From: Lentzea sp. NBRC 102530
Lineage (GTDB): Bacteria > Actinomycetota > Actinomycetes > Mycobacteriales > Pseudonocardiaceae
Direction of reading: 5' to 3'
NCBI RefSeq assembly: GCF_030269365.1
Contig: NZ_BSTF01000003.1
Span: 248,001-312,000 of the forward strand
DNA: 64,000 bases
Position numbers and translations under genes: made by a program. Below, one piece after another: positions 17,116 to 25,778 of the stretch; within the stretch, counting starts at the first letter, position 1, and each line of letters begins with the position of its first letter. The notes beneath the pieces were generated by a model. The model made no database searches, was not told where the DNA came from, and saw only the letters and a list, made by a program, of their open reading frames with translations.

Positions 17116-18275
17116 GCTGGATCAGCGACCCGGACTTCACCGAGGACCAGCCGTTCGGACCGCAGACCCTGCCCTACGGCGTCGTCGACGGCGGTGTGGC
17201 GGTCCGCGTCGGCGGCCAGGCGTTGCTCCTGAAGAGCCTCGCGCTGGGCAAGTGCAGCGAGTACGTCCAGGGCGACTCCCTGGACCCGCTGCTGGCCGCC
17301 GGACGGCCGGTCTGGAGCGTGCTGCGGGCCAAGCTGCGGGAGATCGTCACGGCGAGCTCCGCCCCCAAGGGCGCCGAGCTCGTCGGCATCGAGACGGCGA
17401 AGCTGCCGTTCACGGTCGGCGACTACGTGGACTTCTACTCGAGCAGGCACCACGCGGAGAACGTCGGCCGGATGTTCCGCCCCGACGGCGACCCGCTCAC
17501 GCCGAACTGGACGCACCTGCCGATCGGCTACCACGGCCGCGCGGGCACGGTGTACGTCTCGGGCACCGAGATCGTCCGCCCGAACGGCCAGAAGCGCGGC
17601 AGCGAGGGCCCGAAGTTCGGCCCGTCCGAACGCCTCGACATCGAGGCCGAGGTCGGGTTCGTCTGCGGCGGCCCGAAGGCGGCAGGCGTGTCCACGAGCC
17701 GCGCCGCCGAGCACGTCTTCGGCGTCGCGCTGGTGAACGACTGGTCGGCGCGCGACATCCAGGCGTGGGAGTACCAGCCGCTCGGCCCGTTCCTCGCCAA
17801 GTCGTTCGCGACGTCCATCGGCGCGTGGATCACGCCGCTGGAGGCGTTCTCAGTTGCACGCGTGCCCACGCCGCCGCTGCCGAACAAGCTGCACGACTAC
17901 CTGACGTGCGACCAGCCCTGGGGCCTGGACATCACGATCACCGTGGAGCTGAACGACACGATCGTCGCGCGGCCTCCGTTCCGGGAGATGTCGTGGTCGT
18001 TTGTGCAACAGCTGGCGCACATGACGGTGAACGGCGCTACGGTGCGCCCAGGTGATCTGTTCGCCTCCGGCACGGTCTCGGGACCGGAGAAGGACGAGCG
18101 CGGCTCGTTCCTCGAACTCAGCTGGGGCGGCAAGGAACCGTTCAAGCTCGACGACGGCTCCACGAGGTCCTTCCTGGAGGACGGCGACACGGTCAGGCTG
18201 ACCGCGACCGCCCCCGGCGAAGGCGGCTCCGTGGTCGGTCTCGCCGAGGTGGTGGGAACAGTTCGGAGTGCGTGA
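17112..18275 (+). CDS. fahA: Fumarylacetoacetase
   Basis: 387-residue fumarylacetoacetate hydrolase, the last step of homogentisate breakdown to fumarate and acetoacetate. Family motifs are clear: DYVDFYSSRHHAENVGRMF with the catalytic His, LPIGYHGRAGTVYVSGT, the metal-binding ERLDIEAEVGFV and NDWSARDIQAWEYQPLGPF, and FASGTVSGP near the C terminus. The GTG start at 17112 overlaps the preceding stop. It is followed directly by the iclR gene in the same transcript. No separate maleylacetoacetate isomerase gene is seen in the window. Confidence 0.96.
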   Translation: MSWISDPDFTEDQPFGPQTLPYGVVDGGVAVRVGGQALLLKSLALGKCSEYVQGDSLDPLLAAGRPVWSVLRAKLREIVTASSAPKGAELVGIETAKLPFTVGDYVDFYSSRHHAENVGRMFRPDGDPLTPNWTHLPIGYHGRAGTVYVSGTEIVRPNGQKRGSEGPKFGPSERLDIEAEVGFVCGGPKAAGVSTSRAAEHVFGVALVNDWSARDIQAWEYQPLGPFLAKSFATSIGAWITPLEAFSVARVPTPPLPNKLHDYLTCDQPWGLDITITVELNDTIVARPPFREMSWSFVQQLAHMTVNGATVRPGDLFASGTVSGPEKDERGSFLELSWGGKEPFKLDDGSTRSFLEDGDTVRLTATAPGEGGSVVGLAEVVGTVRSA

Positions 18276-18907
18276 TGGTCGGAGCGACGAAGGAGAGCTC
18301 GCTGACCCTGGAACGGGGTCTGGCGCTGCTCCAGGCGGTCGCTGAGGCGGAGTCCGAGGCACCGTCCATCTCGGAGCTCGCCACGGCCATCGGTGCGTCC
18401 AGGGCCGCGGTCTACCGCTTGCTCGTGCCCCTGCAGTCGCGCGGTCTCGTGCGGCGCGAGGGCTCGAAGGTGCGGCTCGGCCTGGGCGTGCTGCGGCTCG
18501 CCTCCAACGTCCTCCCCCAGCTGCGGATGGCGGCGAACCCGGCGCTGCGCGAGCTCGCCGAGAAGGTCGGCGCCACCGCACACCTCACGGTCGCGGACGG
18601 CAGCGAGGCGCAGGCCGTCGCGGTCGTCGAACCGTCGTGGACCGCTTTCCACGTGGCGTACCGGGTCGGCTCGCGCCACCCGGTGCAGCGCGGGGCCGCC
18701 GGCAAGGCCATCTCGCAGCCGTCCGAGCTGTGGGTCGTCTCCGCCGGTGAGCTGCAACCGAACGCGTACGGCGTCGCGGCACCGGTTCGAGGCGTTCCGG
18801 GTCTCCGGGCGTCCGTCGGTGTCGTGGCGCTGGAGAAGCTCGACGCGGACGTCGTCGGCCCTCACGTCGTGCGTGCGGCCGAAGAAGTGGCGGCAGCACT
18901 CAAATGA
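18275..18907 (+). CDS. IclR-family transcriptional regulator
   Basis: 210-residue regulator: N-terminal winged helix (ISELATAIGASRAAVYRLL as the helix-turn-helix, then LVRREGSKVRLGLGVLRLA as the wing) and a C-terminal effector domain with HPVQRGAAGKAI. It is somewhat shorter than typical IclR proteins (about 250). The ATG at 18275 overlaps the fahA stop (TGATG) and has GGAG six bases upstream; GTG at 18272 is the alternative. Position in the fahA operon suggests it controls homogentisate degradation from the divergent promoter near 16200. The stop overlaps the VWA gene start. Confidence 0.92.
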   Translation: MVGATKESSLTLERGLALLQAVAEAESEAPSISELATAIGASRAAVYRLLVPLQSRGLVRREGSKVRLGLGVLRLASNVLPQLRMAANPALRELAEKVGATAHLTVADGSEAQAVAVVEPSWTAFHVAYRVGSRHPVQRGAAGKAISQPSELWVVSAGELQPNAYGVAAPVRGVPGLRASVGVVALEKLDADVVGPHVVRAAEEVAAALK

Positions 18908-20046
18908 CCGACGAACGGCTGCGGCGCTGGCGTCTGCTGCTGGGGCCGAGCGCCGAGGACGTGTCCGAACTCGGCGAGGACGACCAACGGCGTGATGGCG
19001 CGCTCACGGGCCTGTACGGCGGCGGTGGCGACCGGGGTGCCGGGCTGGGCGCGAGTTCGCCGCAGCTGCACCGCTGGCTCGGGGACGTCCGCAAGTACTT
19101 CCCCACGTCCGTCGTGCAGGTCATGCAACGCGACGCCGTCGAGAAGCTCGGCCTGAAGCAGCTGCTGCTCGAACCCGAGCTGCTGCAGTCGGTCGAGCCG
19201 GACGTGAACCTCGTCAGCACGTTGCTGCAACTCTCCCGCGCGATCCCCGCCCGCACCCGCGACACCGCCAAAGCCGTGGTGCAGAAGGTGGTCGAGGACA
19301 TCGAGCGGCGCCTGAAGGACCGGCTCGTCGAGGCCGTGCGCGGTGCCGTCGACCGCTCCAAGCGCACGCACCGGCCGCAGCTGCCGGACGTCGACTGGGC
19401 CACGACGATCCGCGCGAACCTCAAGAACTACCAGCCGCAGCACAAGACCGTGATCGTCGAGGACCTGATCGGTCACCGCAGGCGCAGCCGGACCGCCGCG
19501 ATGCGGGACGTGGTCCTGCTGGTCGACCAGTCGGGTTCGATGGCGGAATCCCTGGTGCACGCGGCGGTTCTCGGTTCCGCGCTCGCGAGCATCCGGTCGA
19601 TCTCGACCCGGCTCGTCGTGTTCGACACCGAGGTCGCGGACCTGACGGACCAGCTGAGCGACCCGGTCGACCTGCTGTTCAGCGCCCAGCTCGGCGGCGG
19701 CACGGACATCAACCGCGCGGTCGCCTACGCGCAGACGCAGATCCGCAGGCCCACCGACACGGTCGTCGTGATCATCAGCGACCTGTACGAGGGCGGGTCG
19801 GAGACCGAGCTGCAACGGCGGGTGCGCGAACTCGTCGCGAGCGGCGTCACGGTCGTGAACCTGTTGGCGCTCAGCGACTCCGGCACCCCGTCGTACGACC
19901 ACGAGCTGGCCGCGAAGCTGCACGCCCTGGGCGCGCCGGCGTTCGCCTGCACGCCGGACAAGTTCCCCGAACTGCTGGCGGCCGCGCTGCGCAAGGACGA
20001 CCTCACCCAGTGGGCCGAGGCCGAGGGCATCGCCACCGGCCGTTAG
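18904..20046 (+). CDS. VWA-domain protein (MoxR partner, YehP-like)
   Basis: 380-residue protein with a C-terminal von Willebrand factor A domain. The MIDAS residues are visible: DQSGSMAES near residue 207, GGGTDINRA near 263 and ISDLYEGG near 292. The N-terminal 190 residues are helical, with GLYGGGGDRGAGLG preceding. Such proteins pair with MoxR ATPases, and this is the VWA partner expected for the MoxR at 11098, yet it lies on the other strand at the end of the fahA-iclR operon (ATGA overlap with iclR). No signal peptide, so the complex is cytosolic. Confidence 0.92.
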   Translation: MTDERLRRWRLLLGPSAEDVSELGEDDQRRDGALTGLYGGGGDRGAGLGASSPQLHRWLGDVRKYFPTSVVQVMQRDAVEKLGLKQLLLEPELLQSVEPDVNLVSTLLQLSRAIPARTRDTAKAVVQKVVEDIERRLKDRLVEAVRGAVDRSKRTHRPQLPDVDWATTIRANLKNYQPQHKTVIVEDLIGHRRRSRTAAMRDVVLLVDQSGSMAESLVHAAVLGSALASIRSISTRLVVFDTEVADLTDQLSDPVDLLFSAQLGGGTDINRAVAYAQTQIRRPTDTVVVIISDLYEGGSETELQRRVRELVASGVTVVNLLALSDSGTPSYDHELAAKLHALGAPAFACTPDKFPELLAAALRKDDLTQWAEAEGIATGR

Positions 20047-20495
20047 CGCTCCACGACCCGGCCACGCGTGAGGAACGCCAGGCCGCGCGTCATCACGGCC
20101 ACGCGCCCGCGTTCGTCCGGACCGGCGATCCACACGCGTCCGGTGTGCCGCACCAGCACCCGTGCGCGCTCGGGGAGCTCGGGCAACCGCAGGTTCTTGT
20201 CCGACCCGTCGACGCTCAGGTACGCCGACCGCCCGATGCGCCGGCCGGGCACGAACCTCGCCGAGACGGGACGCCACGGGAACTGCTCGATCAACGCGAG
20301 CGTGCCCCGCCGCGTGACGAAGTGGCGGATGCCGGGCGCCGCCAGTTCGAGCACGACCGGCACCGACAGCACGATCAGCCAGAGCCAGCCGATGAAGAGC
20401 ACGACACCGAGCACGGCGAGCGCGAAGAAGATGTACCCGACAGCGCGACGGTCGGCCCGCGCGAGGCACGTGTCGCTCCAGGTCTCCAGGATCAT
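20043..20495 (-). CDS. Small two-helix membrane protein, paralogue A
   Basis: 150-residue protein: a short basic N terminus (LETWSDTCLARADRRAVG), two adjacent hydrophobic helices (about residues 17-55) and a cytosolic C-terminal half with VWIAGPDERGRVAVMTRGL. The same plan and several matching positions occur in the upstream neighbour, so the two are tandem duplicates. The ATG overlaps the stop of that neighbour (ATGA). The stop overlaps the convergent VWA gene by four bases. No known family recognised. Confidence 0.75.
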   Translation of the reverse strand: MILETWSDTCLARADRRAVGYIFFALAVLGVVLFIGWLWLIVLSVPVVLELAAPGIRHFVTRRGTLALIEQFPWRPVSARFVPGRRIGRSAYLSVDGSDKNLRLPELPERARVLVRHTGRVWIAGPDERGRVAVMTRGLAFLTRGRVVER

Positions 20496-20956
20496 CTGCG
20501 CACACGCGCCGGGATCAGCTGCGGCACCCCGCGGAACGTGACGACGGTGTTGCCCGACGCGTCCGGCGGCACGAACCACACGCGCCGATGACGCGCGATC
20601 CGCCCACGCAGCAACGGCCCCACGCGCAGGGTCAGCAAAAGCGGTGGTGAGCTCAACACGACCAGACGCCCTCCTTCCCACTGCACATGGGCGAAATGCC
20701 ACGGTTCACCTTCCGGTAAACGCACCGGACGGCGACGCGTCACCACCCACAGCACGGCCGCGGCGAAGAAGAGCAGCACCAGTGCCACCGGTGAAGACCA
20801 CGACCACACCAGTACCAGCAGGAACTGGAGCGCGAAGGCCGCACCCGCGACCACCGTCCACACCAGGGCGCGACGGCTCGCCCGGGCGACGCAGTGCCGG
20901 GTCCACCGATCGTCGAGCGCCGTCACCTCGGTGGACGGCTTGTTGGGCACGACCAC
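20492..20956 (-). CDS. Small two-helix membrane protein, paralogue B
   Basis: 154-residue paralogue of the preceding gene product: N-terminal RWTRHCVARASRRALV, two hydrophobic helices (about residues 30-70), and a C-terminal half with VWFVPPDASGNTVVTFRGV aligning to the equivalent segment of its neighbour. The GTG start has no strong ribosome site. It is first in a two-gene unit divergent from the iron-boxed DUF2470 gene, so the iron box at 20997 could influence it too. Function unknown. Confidence 0.75.
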   Translation of the reverse strand: MVVPNKPSTEVTALDDRWTRHCVARASRRALVWTVVAGAAFALQFLLVLVWSWSSPVALVLLFFAAAVLWVVTRRRPVRLPEGEPWHFAHVQWEGGRLVVLSSPPLLLTLRVGPLLRGRIARHRRVWFVPPDASGNTVVTFRGVPQLIPARVRR

Positions 20957-20996
20957 CTGACCAAGGTACAGGTGATGCTTCCCTTGATGAGCGAAG

Positions 20997-21015
20997 CTAA
21001 GTTAGGCTTACCTAA
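20997..21015. promoter_or_regulatory. IdeR/DtxR-type iron box
   Basis: CTAAGTTAGGCTTACCTAA matches the 19-bp IdeR/DtxR consensus (TTAGGTTAGGCTAACCTAA) at 15 positions, including the central TTAGGCT-ACCTAA palindrome. It lies 20-38 bases ahead of the DUF2470 gene, just upstream of its ribosome site, so iron-loaded IdeR would repress that gene. No idr gene is present in the window. Confidence 0.85.
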
Positions 21016-21034
21016 CCTTCGAGGAGGTGGAGCG

Positions 21035-21799
21035 GTGACCGACACCCAGACCAAGCGCCCGCCGGCGCCGCACGCGGCTGAACGCGCCCGCACGATCGCG
21101 GAGCGCCACGGGGCGGCCGCGCTGCTTCCTCAGTCCGGGTCCCGCACCAGTCCGCTGTTCCACCACGTGCACCCGTGCGGCACGACGATCTTGCTGCTGG
21201 CCGACGAACACCCGCTGGTCGGGCAGTTGTGGCAGACGCCGCGGGCGGAGGTGACGGCGATGCTGGAGATCGCCGACCAGGCGCCGGTGCCGTTGCGCGA
21301 GCCCGTCCGCGGGCTGTTGTGGCTCACCGGCTGGGTGGCCGCGCTGGACGGCGCGGAGGCTCGTGACGAGATCCTCGCGGTGGCCGACGTGCGGCCCGAC
21401 CACCGGTTGCTGGACGCCGGGCACGGGGCCACGGTGCTGAGGCTCACACCGGCGTCGATGGTGATCGCGGACGCCGAGGGGACGTCGTCGATCCGGCCCG
21501 AGCAGTTCGCGAGCGCGCAGCCGGATCCGTTCTGCCGCAACGAGGACCACTGGCTGCGACACCTGGAGGCGGCGCACCGGGACGTCGTCGGGCAGCTCGC
21601 GCGGCACCTGCCGGAGGAGTTGCGGGCGGGGCACGTGCGGCCGCTCGGCCTCGACCGGTTCGGGCTGCGGTTGCGGGTCGAGGCCGAGTGCGACGACCAC
21701 GACGTGCGGATCGCGTTCTCGAAGCCGGTCAGCACGCCGCAGGAACTCGCCGCGGAGCTGCGGCGGTTGATGGGCTGCCCTTTCCTGTCCCAGCGGTAG
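21035..21799 (+). CDS. DUF2470 / HugZ-like haem or FMN split-barrel protein
   Basis: 254-residue protein with an N-terminal pyridoxamine-oxidase-like split barrel (TILLLADEHPLVGQLWQ) and a C-terminal DUF2470 domain (GLDRFGLRLRVEAECDDHDV then AFSKPVSTPQELAAEL). Relatives are haem-utilisation proteins of the HugZ type. The GTG start at 21035 follows GAGGAGG at 21021-21027. The IdeR box directly upstream means expression should rise under iron limitation, which fits haem-iron recovery. Whether it degrades or only binds haem cannot be told from sequence. Confidence 0.88.
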   Translation: MTDTQTKRPPAPHAAERARTIAERHGAAALLPQSGSRTSPLFHHVHPCGTTILLLADEHPLVGQLWQTPRAEVTAMLEIADQAPVPLREPVRGLLWLTGWVAALDGAEARDEILAVADVRPDHRLLDAGHGATVLRLTPASMVIADAEGTSSIRPEQFASAQPDPFCRNEDHWLRHLEAAHRDVVGQLARHLPEELRAGHVRPLGLDRFGLRLRVEAECDDHDVRIAFSKPVSTPQELAAELRRLMGCPFLSQR

Positions 21800-21809
21800 C
21801 CTCGCGCAG

Positions 21810-22580
21810 GTGATCGAACCTGCGGTGGTCCCCGACGCCGAGAAGCGCGGGTACAAGATCGAGCTGCTGATCGTCTTCAGCATGACGCTCGGGCTGTCCG
21901 GGCTGCGCAGTCTCGTGCGGTTGATCGACAGCCTGCTGCAGCCGACGCCGCTCAACCAGCAGTCCGTCGCGATCAACGTCCCGCAGGCGCGCGCCGACCT
22001 GCTCGACCTGGTGGCGCAGCTGCTGGGCGTGTTGCAGCTGGCGGCGTGGGGCGGCATCGGCCTGTACCTGTTGTGGCGCACGGGGATCAAGCTGCGCGTC
22101 ATCGGCCTGGACGGGACGCGCAAGCTCGCCGACTCGGTCGGTGCACTGGGACTCGCGGCGGTCATCGGCATCCCCGGCCTGGGGTTGTACTTCGCCGCGT
22201 GGGCGCTCGGGCTGAACCTCGCCGTCCAGCCGTCTACTTTGGACGACCAGTGGTGGATGAGCGTCGCGTTGGTCCTCGCCGCCGCGGGCAACGCGTGGGC
22301 GGAGGAGGTGCTCGTCGTCGGGTACCTGATCACGCGGTTGAACCAGCTCGGCTGGCGGCAGCGCACCGCACTCCTGGCCGCCGCCGTGCTGCGCGGGTCG
22401 TACCACCTCTACCAGGGCTTCGGCGGGTTCGTCGGCAACGTCGTGATGGGCCTGGTGTTCGGGTACTACTGGCAGCGGACCAGGCGTTTGTGGCCGTTGG
22501 TGATCGCTCACACGATCCTCGACGTCGTCGCGTTCGTCGGTTACACAATACTTCGCGGCAAAGTCAGCTGGTTGCCCTAA
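21810..22580 (+). CDS. CPBP-family intramembrane glutamic protease
   Basis: 256-residue integral membrane protein of the CPBP (CAAX protease and bacteriocin-processing, Abi) family. Motif 1 is AEEVLVVGYLITRL (the usual EExxxR has lost its Arg position to Tyr/Leu), motif 2 RGSYHLYQGFGG with the His, and motif 3 HTILDVVAF. About seven hydrophobic segments are visible. The GTG start lies 10 bases after the DUF2470 stop, so the two genes probably share the iron-regulated transcript. Substrate unknown; the altered motif 1 leaves activity uncertain. Confidence 0.88.
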   Translation: MIEPAVVPDAEKRGYKIELLIVFSMTLGLSGLRSLVRLIDSLLQPTPLNQQSVAINVPQARADLLDLVAQLLGVLQLAAWGGIGLYLLWRTGIKLRVIGLDGTRKLADSVGALGLAAVIGIPGLGLYFAAWALGLNLAVQPSTLDDQWWMSVALVLAAAGNAWAEEVLVVGYLITRLNQLGWRQRTALLAAAVLRGSYHLYQGFGGFVGNVVMGLVFGYYWQRTRRLWPLVIAHTILDVVAFVGYTILRGKVSWLP

Positions 22581-22673
22581 CGTTTCGAGGGTGTAGCGCG
22601 GGTTCACATGCGATTCGTTGCCAATCAGAGCCCGTGAGCGGCGATTTGTGCTGTTCAGGGTTACGCTCGACCG

Positions 22674-23915
22674 GTGACTGCGCACACGATCGCTGAGACG
22701 GAAGCACTCCCGGACGCCGCGCCCCGCGTGGACAGCGAGGTCGGGCCGTTGCGCACGGTGCTGCTGCACCGGCCGGGCAACGAGCTCAAGAGGCTCACCC
22801 CGCGCAACAACGACCAGCTGCTGTTCGACGGCGTGCCGTGGGTCGGCCGCGCCCAGGAGGAGCACGACGCGTTCGCCGCGACGCTGACCTCCAAGGGCGT
22901 CGAGGTCCTGCTGCTGGCCGACGTGCTGGTGCAGGCGCTGGAGGACAACCGAGCGCGCATCGCCGGCATCCACAGCGCCGTCAACGAGCGCCGCCTCGGC
23001 ATCGACCTGGCCGACGCGCTGCGCAGCCACCTCACCTCGCTGCCCGCACCGCAGCTCGCGCAGGTGCTGATGACCGGCATGACGTTCGAGGAGCTGCCGG
23101 CCGCCGAGGGCGCGTCGCTGGTGCGCAAGATGCACCTGCCGATCGACTTCGCCGTCGACCCGCTGCCGAACCTGCTCTTCACCCGCGACTCGTCGGTGTG
23201 GGTCGGCGACCGCGTGGCCATCACGTCCCTCGCCCTGCCCGCGCGCGACCGCGAGACGACGCTGACGGACCTGATCTACGCCTACCACCCGCGGTTCCGC
23301 CGCACGGGCCGCGCGTACGGCGCGCACTCGGCGCCGCTGGAGGGCGGCGACGTGCTGCTGCTCGCCCCCGGCGTGATCGCGATCGGCGTCGGCGAGCGCA
23401 CCACCCCGGCGGGCGCCGAGTCGTTCGCGCGCTCCGCCCTGGCGGACGGCCTCGCGCACACGGTGCTGGCGGTGCCGATCGCCCAGGAACGCGCCACCAT
23501 GCACCTCGACACCGTCTGCACGATGGTCGACCGCGACGCCGTGGTGATGTACCCGGCGATCAGCGACTCCCTCACCGCCTACCCGCTGCGGTCCGACGGC
23601 GACGGCGGCGTGCGCGTGGACGGCCCCGTGCCGTTCCTGGAGGCGGCGGCCGAGGCGATGGGCATCGAACGGCTGCGGGTGATCGACACGGGCCTGGACG
23701 TCGTCACGGCCGAGCGCGAGCAGTGGGACGACGGCAACAACACCCTGGCCGTCGCGCCCGGTCTCGTCGTGGCCTACGAACGCAACGTGGAGACGAACGC
23801 GCGCCTGGAGGACCAGGGCGTCGAGGTGCTGCGGATCGCCGGTTCGGAACTGGGCTCCGGCCGCGGCGGCCCCCGCTGCATGTCGTGCCCGATCGACCGC
23901 GCGCCATTGGTGTGA
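22674..23915 (+). CDS. arcA: Arginine deiminase
   Basis: 413-residue arginine deiminase (arginine to citrulline plus ammonia). All signature elements are present: [27 protein letters not shown] with catalytic His277, [12 protein letters not shown] and the nucleophile Cys402 in [16 protein letters not shown] -10 hexamer at 22662-22667 places the transcription start on the GTG, suggesting a leaderless mRNA. No ornithine carbamoyltransferase or carbamate kinase is adjacent, so this is a stand-alone deiminase, possibly for pH or nitrogen management, as seen in mycobacteria and streptomycetes. Confidence 0.96.
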   Translation: MTAHTIAETEALPDAAPRVDSEVGPLRTVLLHRPGNELKRLTPRNNDQLLFDGVPWVGRAQEEHDAFAATLTSKGVEVLLLADVLVQALEDNRARIAGIHSAVNERRLGIDLADALRSHLTSLPAPQLAQVLMTGMTFEELPAAEGASLVRKMHLPIDFAVDPLPNLLFTRDSSVWVGDRVAITSLALPARDRETTLTDLIYAYHPRFRRTGRAYGAHSAPLEGGDVLLLAPGVIAIGVGERTTPAGAESFARSALADGLAHTVLAVPIAQERATMHLDTVCTMVDRDAVVMYPAISDSLTAYPLRSDGDGGVRVDGPVPFLEAAAEAMGIERLRVIDTGLDVVTAEREQWDDGNNTLAVAPGLVVAYERNVETNARLEDQGVEVLRIAGSELGSGRGGPRCMSCPIDRAPLV

Positions 23916-23918
23916 TTC

Positions 23919-23977
23919 TTAGGAACGCCTAACCTTTGTTTGGATCACCTTTCCAAACAAAGGTTAGCTTTTCCTGG
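23919..23977. promoter_or_regulatory. Iron-box-like sites and perfect hairpin ahead of ferritin
   Basis: TTAGGAACGCCTAA (23919-23932) keeps both outer halves of an IdeR box, and AAAGGTTAGCTTTTCCTGG (23959-23977) matches about 12 of 19 consensus positions. Between them lies a 16-bp perfect inverted repeat (23929-23944 / 23952-23967, seven-base loop) followed by GCTTTTCC, which could also terminate arcA. Tandem IdeR boxes upstream of ferritin genes activate them in mycobacteria; that role here is inference. Confidence 0.6.
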
Positions 23978-24014
23978 AATGCGGGGATGCCCGTTTTCGG
24001 TTAACGTACTCCTC

Positions 24015-24575
24015 ATGGCCTCGAACGTGAAGAAGATCCTGTCCGGAAAGTCGAAGTTCCACGAGCTCCTGCAGGCTCAGGTCGGCAACGAGTTCTCCGC
24101 TTCGCAGCAGTACATCGCTCTCGCCGTGTGGTTCGACAACGAGGACCTCCCCCGCCTCGCGTCGCACTTCTACAAGCAGGCCCTCGAAGAGCGCAACCAC
24201 GCGATGATGATCGTGCAGTTCCTGATGGACAACGACATCGCGATCACCATCCCCGGGGTCGAGACGCCGATCAACGAGTTCAAGTCGCCGCGCGACCTCG
24301 TCTCGCTGGCCCTGACCCAGGAGCAGCAGGTCACCGACCAGATCGTCGCGCTCGCCAAGGCCGCCCGCGAGGAGGGCGACTACATCGGCGAGCAGTTCCT
24401 GCAGTGGTTCCTGAAGGAGCAGGTCGAGGAGGTCTCCTCGATGAAGACGCTGCTCACGATCATGGACCGCGCCGACGGCAACATGTTCTACGTGGAGACG
24501 TTCCTCACCCGCGAGAGCGTGGGCGACGAAGGTGCCGACTCGGGTGCCCCCAGCGCCGCCGGCGGAGCGCTCTGA
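24015..24575 (+). CDS. Ferritin
   Basis: 186-residue iron-storage ferritin (BfrB-like, not haem bacterioferritin: no haem-ligand Met is evident). Ferroxidase ligands are recognisable as Glu26 in GNEFSASQQYIA and Glu59/His62 in ALEERNHAM, with QFLQWFLKEQVEE later. The C-terminal tail after about residue 165 is acidic and Ala/Gly-rich. The ATG at 24015 is preferred over upstream in-frame codons because a TAACGT -10 at 24002-24007 gives a start point at 24014, i.e. a leaderless transcript. Iron-box-like sites upstream suggest IdeR control. Confidence 0.95.
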   Translation: MASNVKKILSGKSKFHELLQAQVGNEFSASQQYIALAVWFDNEDLPRLASHFYKQALEERNHAMMIVQFLMDNDIAITIPGVETPINEFKSPRDLVSLALTQEQQVTDQIVALAKAAREEGDYIGEQFLQWFLKEQVEEVSSMKTLLTIMDRADGNMFYVETFLTRESVGDEGADSGAPSAAGGAL

Positions 24576-24611
24576 AGCTTTCCTCTGCACGCTTGAGTGC
24601 CTGATCACAAA

Positions 24612-24645
24612 GGCCCGCCTACCCTATTCGGGTGGCGGGTCTTTT
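24612..24645. terminator. Bidirectional intrinsic terminator
   Basis: GGCCCGCCTACCC (24612-24624), a five-base loop and GGGTGGCGGGTC (24630-24641) form a strong stem followed by TTTT on the plus strand. The A-rich sequence before it serves the minus strand. It sits between the converging ferritin and ECF42 genes, and its T run touches the ECF42 stop codon. Confidence 0.9.
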
Positions 24646-25775
24646 CAGTTGTTGAGCCGGGCCGCCTGGCGGGTGAGGTAATCCCGTTCGGCGAGGTTCG
24701 AAGCTTTCCCGGCGGCCTCGACGTAAAGGCGGGCAGCCGTTCGGAGGTCTCCGTCCCGCTCGTGGAGGTAAGCGGCCACGGCCGAGTAGCGGGGCAATGA
24801 CTCGTCCAGTTCCGCCAACGCCTTCAGCCCGGCGCGCGGCCCGTCCGCCTCGCCCACGGCCACCGCGCGGTTCAGCCGCACGACGGGGCTGCCGGTGAGC
24901 GCGAGGAGTTCGTCGTACCACTCGACGATCTGCACCCAGTCGGTCTCCTCGGCCACGAACGCGTCCGCGTGCAGTGCCGCGATCGCCGCCTGCGCCTGGA
25001 ACTCGCCCAGCCGGTCCCGTGCGAGCGCCGCCTGGAGGATCTCGACGCCCTCCGCGATGAGCCGCGTGTCCCACTGGCCGCGGTCCTGCTCGGCGAGCGG
25101 CACCAGCGCGCCGTCGCGCGTCCGCGACGCACGGCGGGCGTGGTGCAGGAGCATCAGCGCGAGCAGGCCCGAGACCTCCGGGTGGTCGATCGCGGTGGCG
25201 AGCCTGCGGGTGAGCCGGATGGCCTCCGCCGCCAGGTCGACGTCACCGGAGTAGCCCTCGTTGAAGACGAGGTAGAGCACGCGCAGCAGGGTCGCGACGT
25301 CACCGGGCTGGTCGAACCGCACGTCGCCGACGGTCTTCTTGGCCCGGCTGATGCGCTGGGCCATCGTCGCCTCCGGCACCAGGTAGGCCTGCGCGATCTG
25401 CTTCGTGGTCAGCCCGCCGACCGCGCGGAGCGTGAGCGCGACGGCCGACGACGGCGTGAGCGACGGGTGCGCGCACAGGAAGTAGAGCTGGAGCGTGTCG
25501 TCGGTGTCGGGGGACGGACCCCGCTCAGGTTCGGCGTTGACGACGTCCTCACGCCGGCGTCGCGCGGTGTCCGACCTCGTCGCGTCGAGGAACTTCCGCC
25601 ACGCCGCCGTGACGAGCCAGCCCTTCGGGTCGCGCGGCGGATCGTCCGGCCACGCCTTCACCGCCTCCACCAACGCGTCCTGCAGGGCGTCCTCGGCCGC
25701 CGCGAAGTCGGCTCCGCGACGGACGAGGATGCCGAGCACCGCCGGCGTGAGGCTCCTGAGCAGCGCCTCGTCCAC
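24645..25775 (-). CDS. ECF42-type sigma factor with C-terminal TPR-like extension
   Basis: 376-residue RNA polymerase sigma factor of the ECF42 group. The sigma2 region is at residues about 15-75 (ALQDALVEAVKAWP, GWLVTAAWRKFLD), sigma4 at about 115-165 (LTTKQIAQAYLVPEATMAQR), and a long DUF6596/TPR-like extension fills the remainder (YLVFNEGYSG, then LLHHARR, LNRAVAVGEADG). In this group the C-terminal extension is needed for activity and the usual target is the adjacent DGPF gene. The GTG start lies 3 bases after the DGPF stop, so the two are cotranscribed. Confidence 0.94.
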   Translation of the reverse strand: MDEALLRSLTPAVLGILVRRGADFAAAEDALQDALVEAVKAWPDDPPRDPKGWLVTAAWRKFLDATRSDTARRRREDVVNAEPERGPSPDTDDTLQLYFLCAHPSLTPSSAVALTLRAVGGLTTKQIAQAYLVPEATMAQRISRAKKTVGDVRFDQPGDVATLLRVLYLVFNEGYSGDVDLAAEAIRLTRRLATAIDHPEVSGLLALMLLHHARRASRTRDGALVPLAEQDRGQWDTRLIAEGVEILQAALARDRLGEFQAQAAIAALHADAFVAEETDWVQIVEWYDELLALTGSPVVRLNRAVAVGEADGPRAGLKALAELDESLPRYSAVAAYLHERDGDLRTAARLYVEAAGKASNLAERDYLTRQAARLNN

Positions 25776-25778
25776 CCG

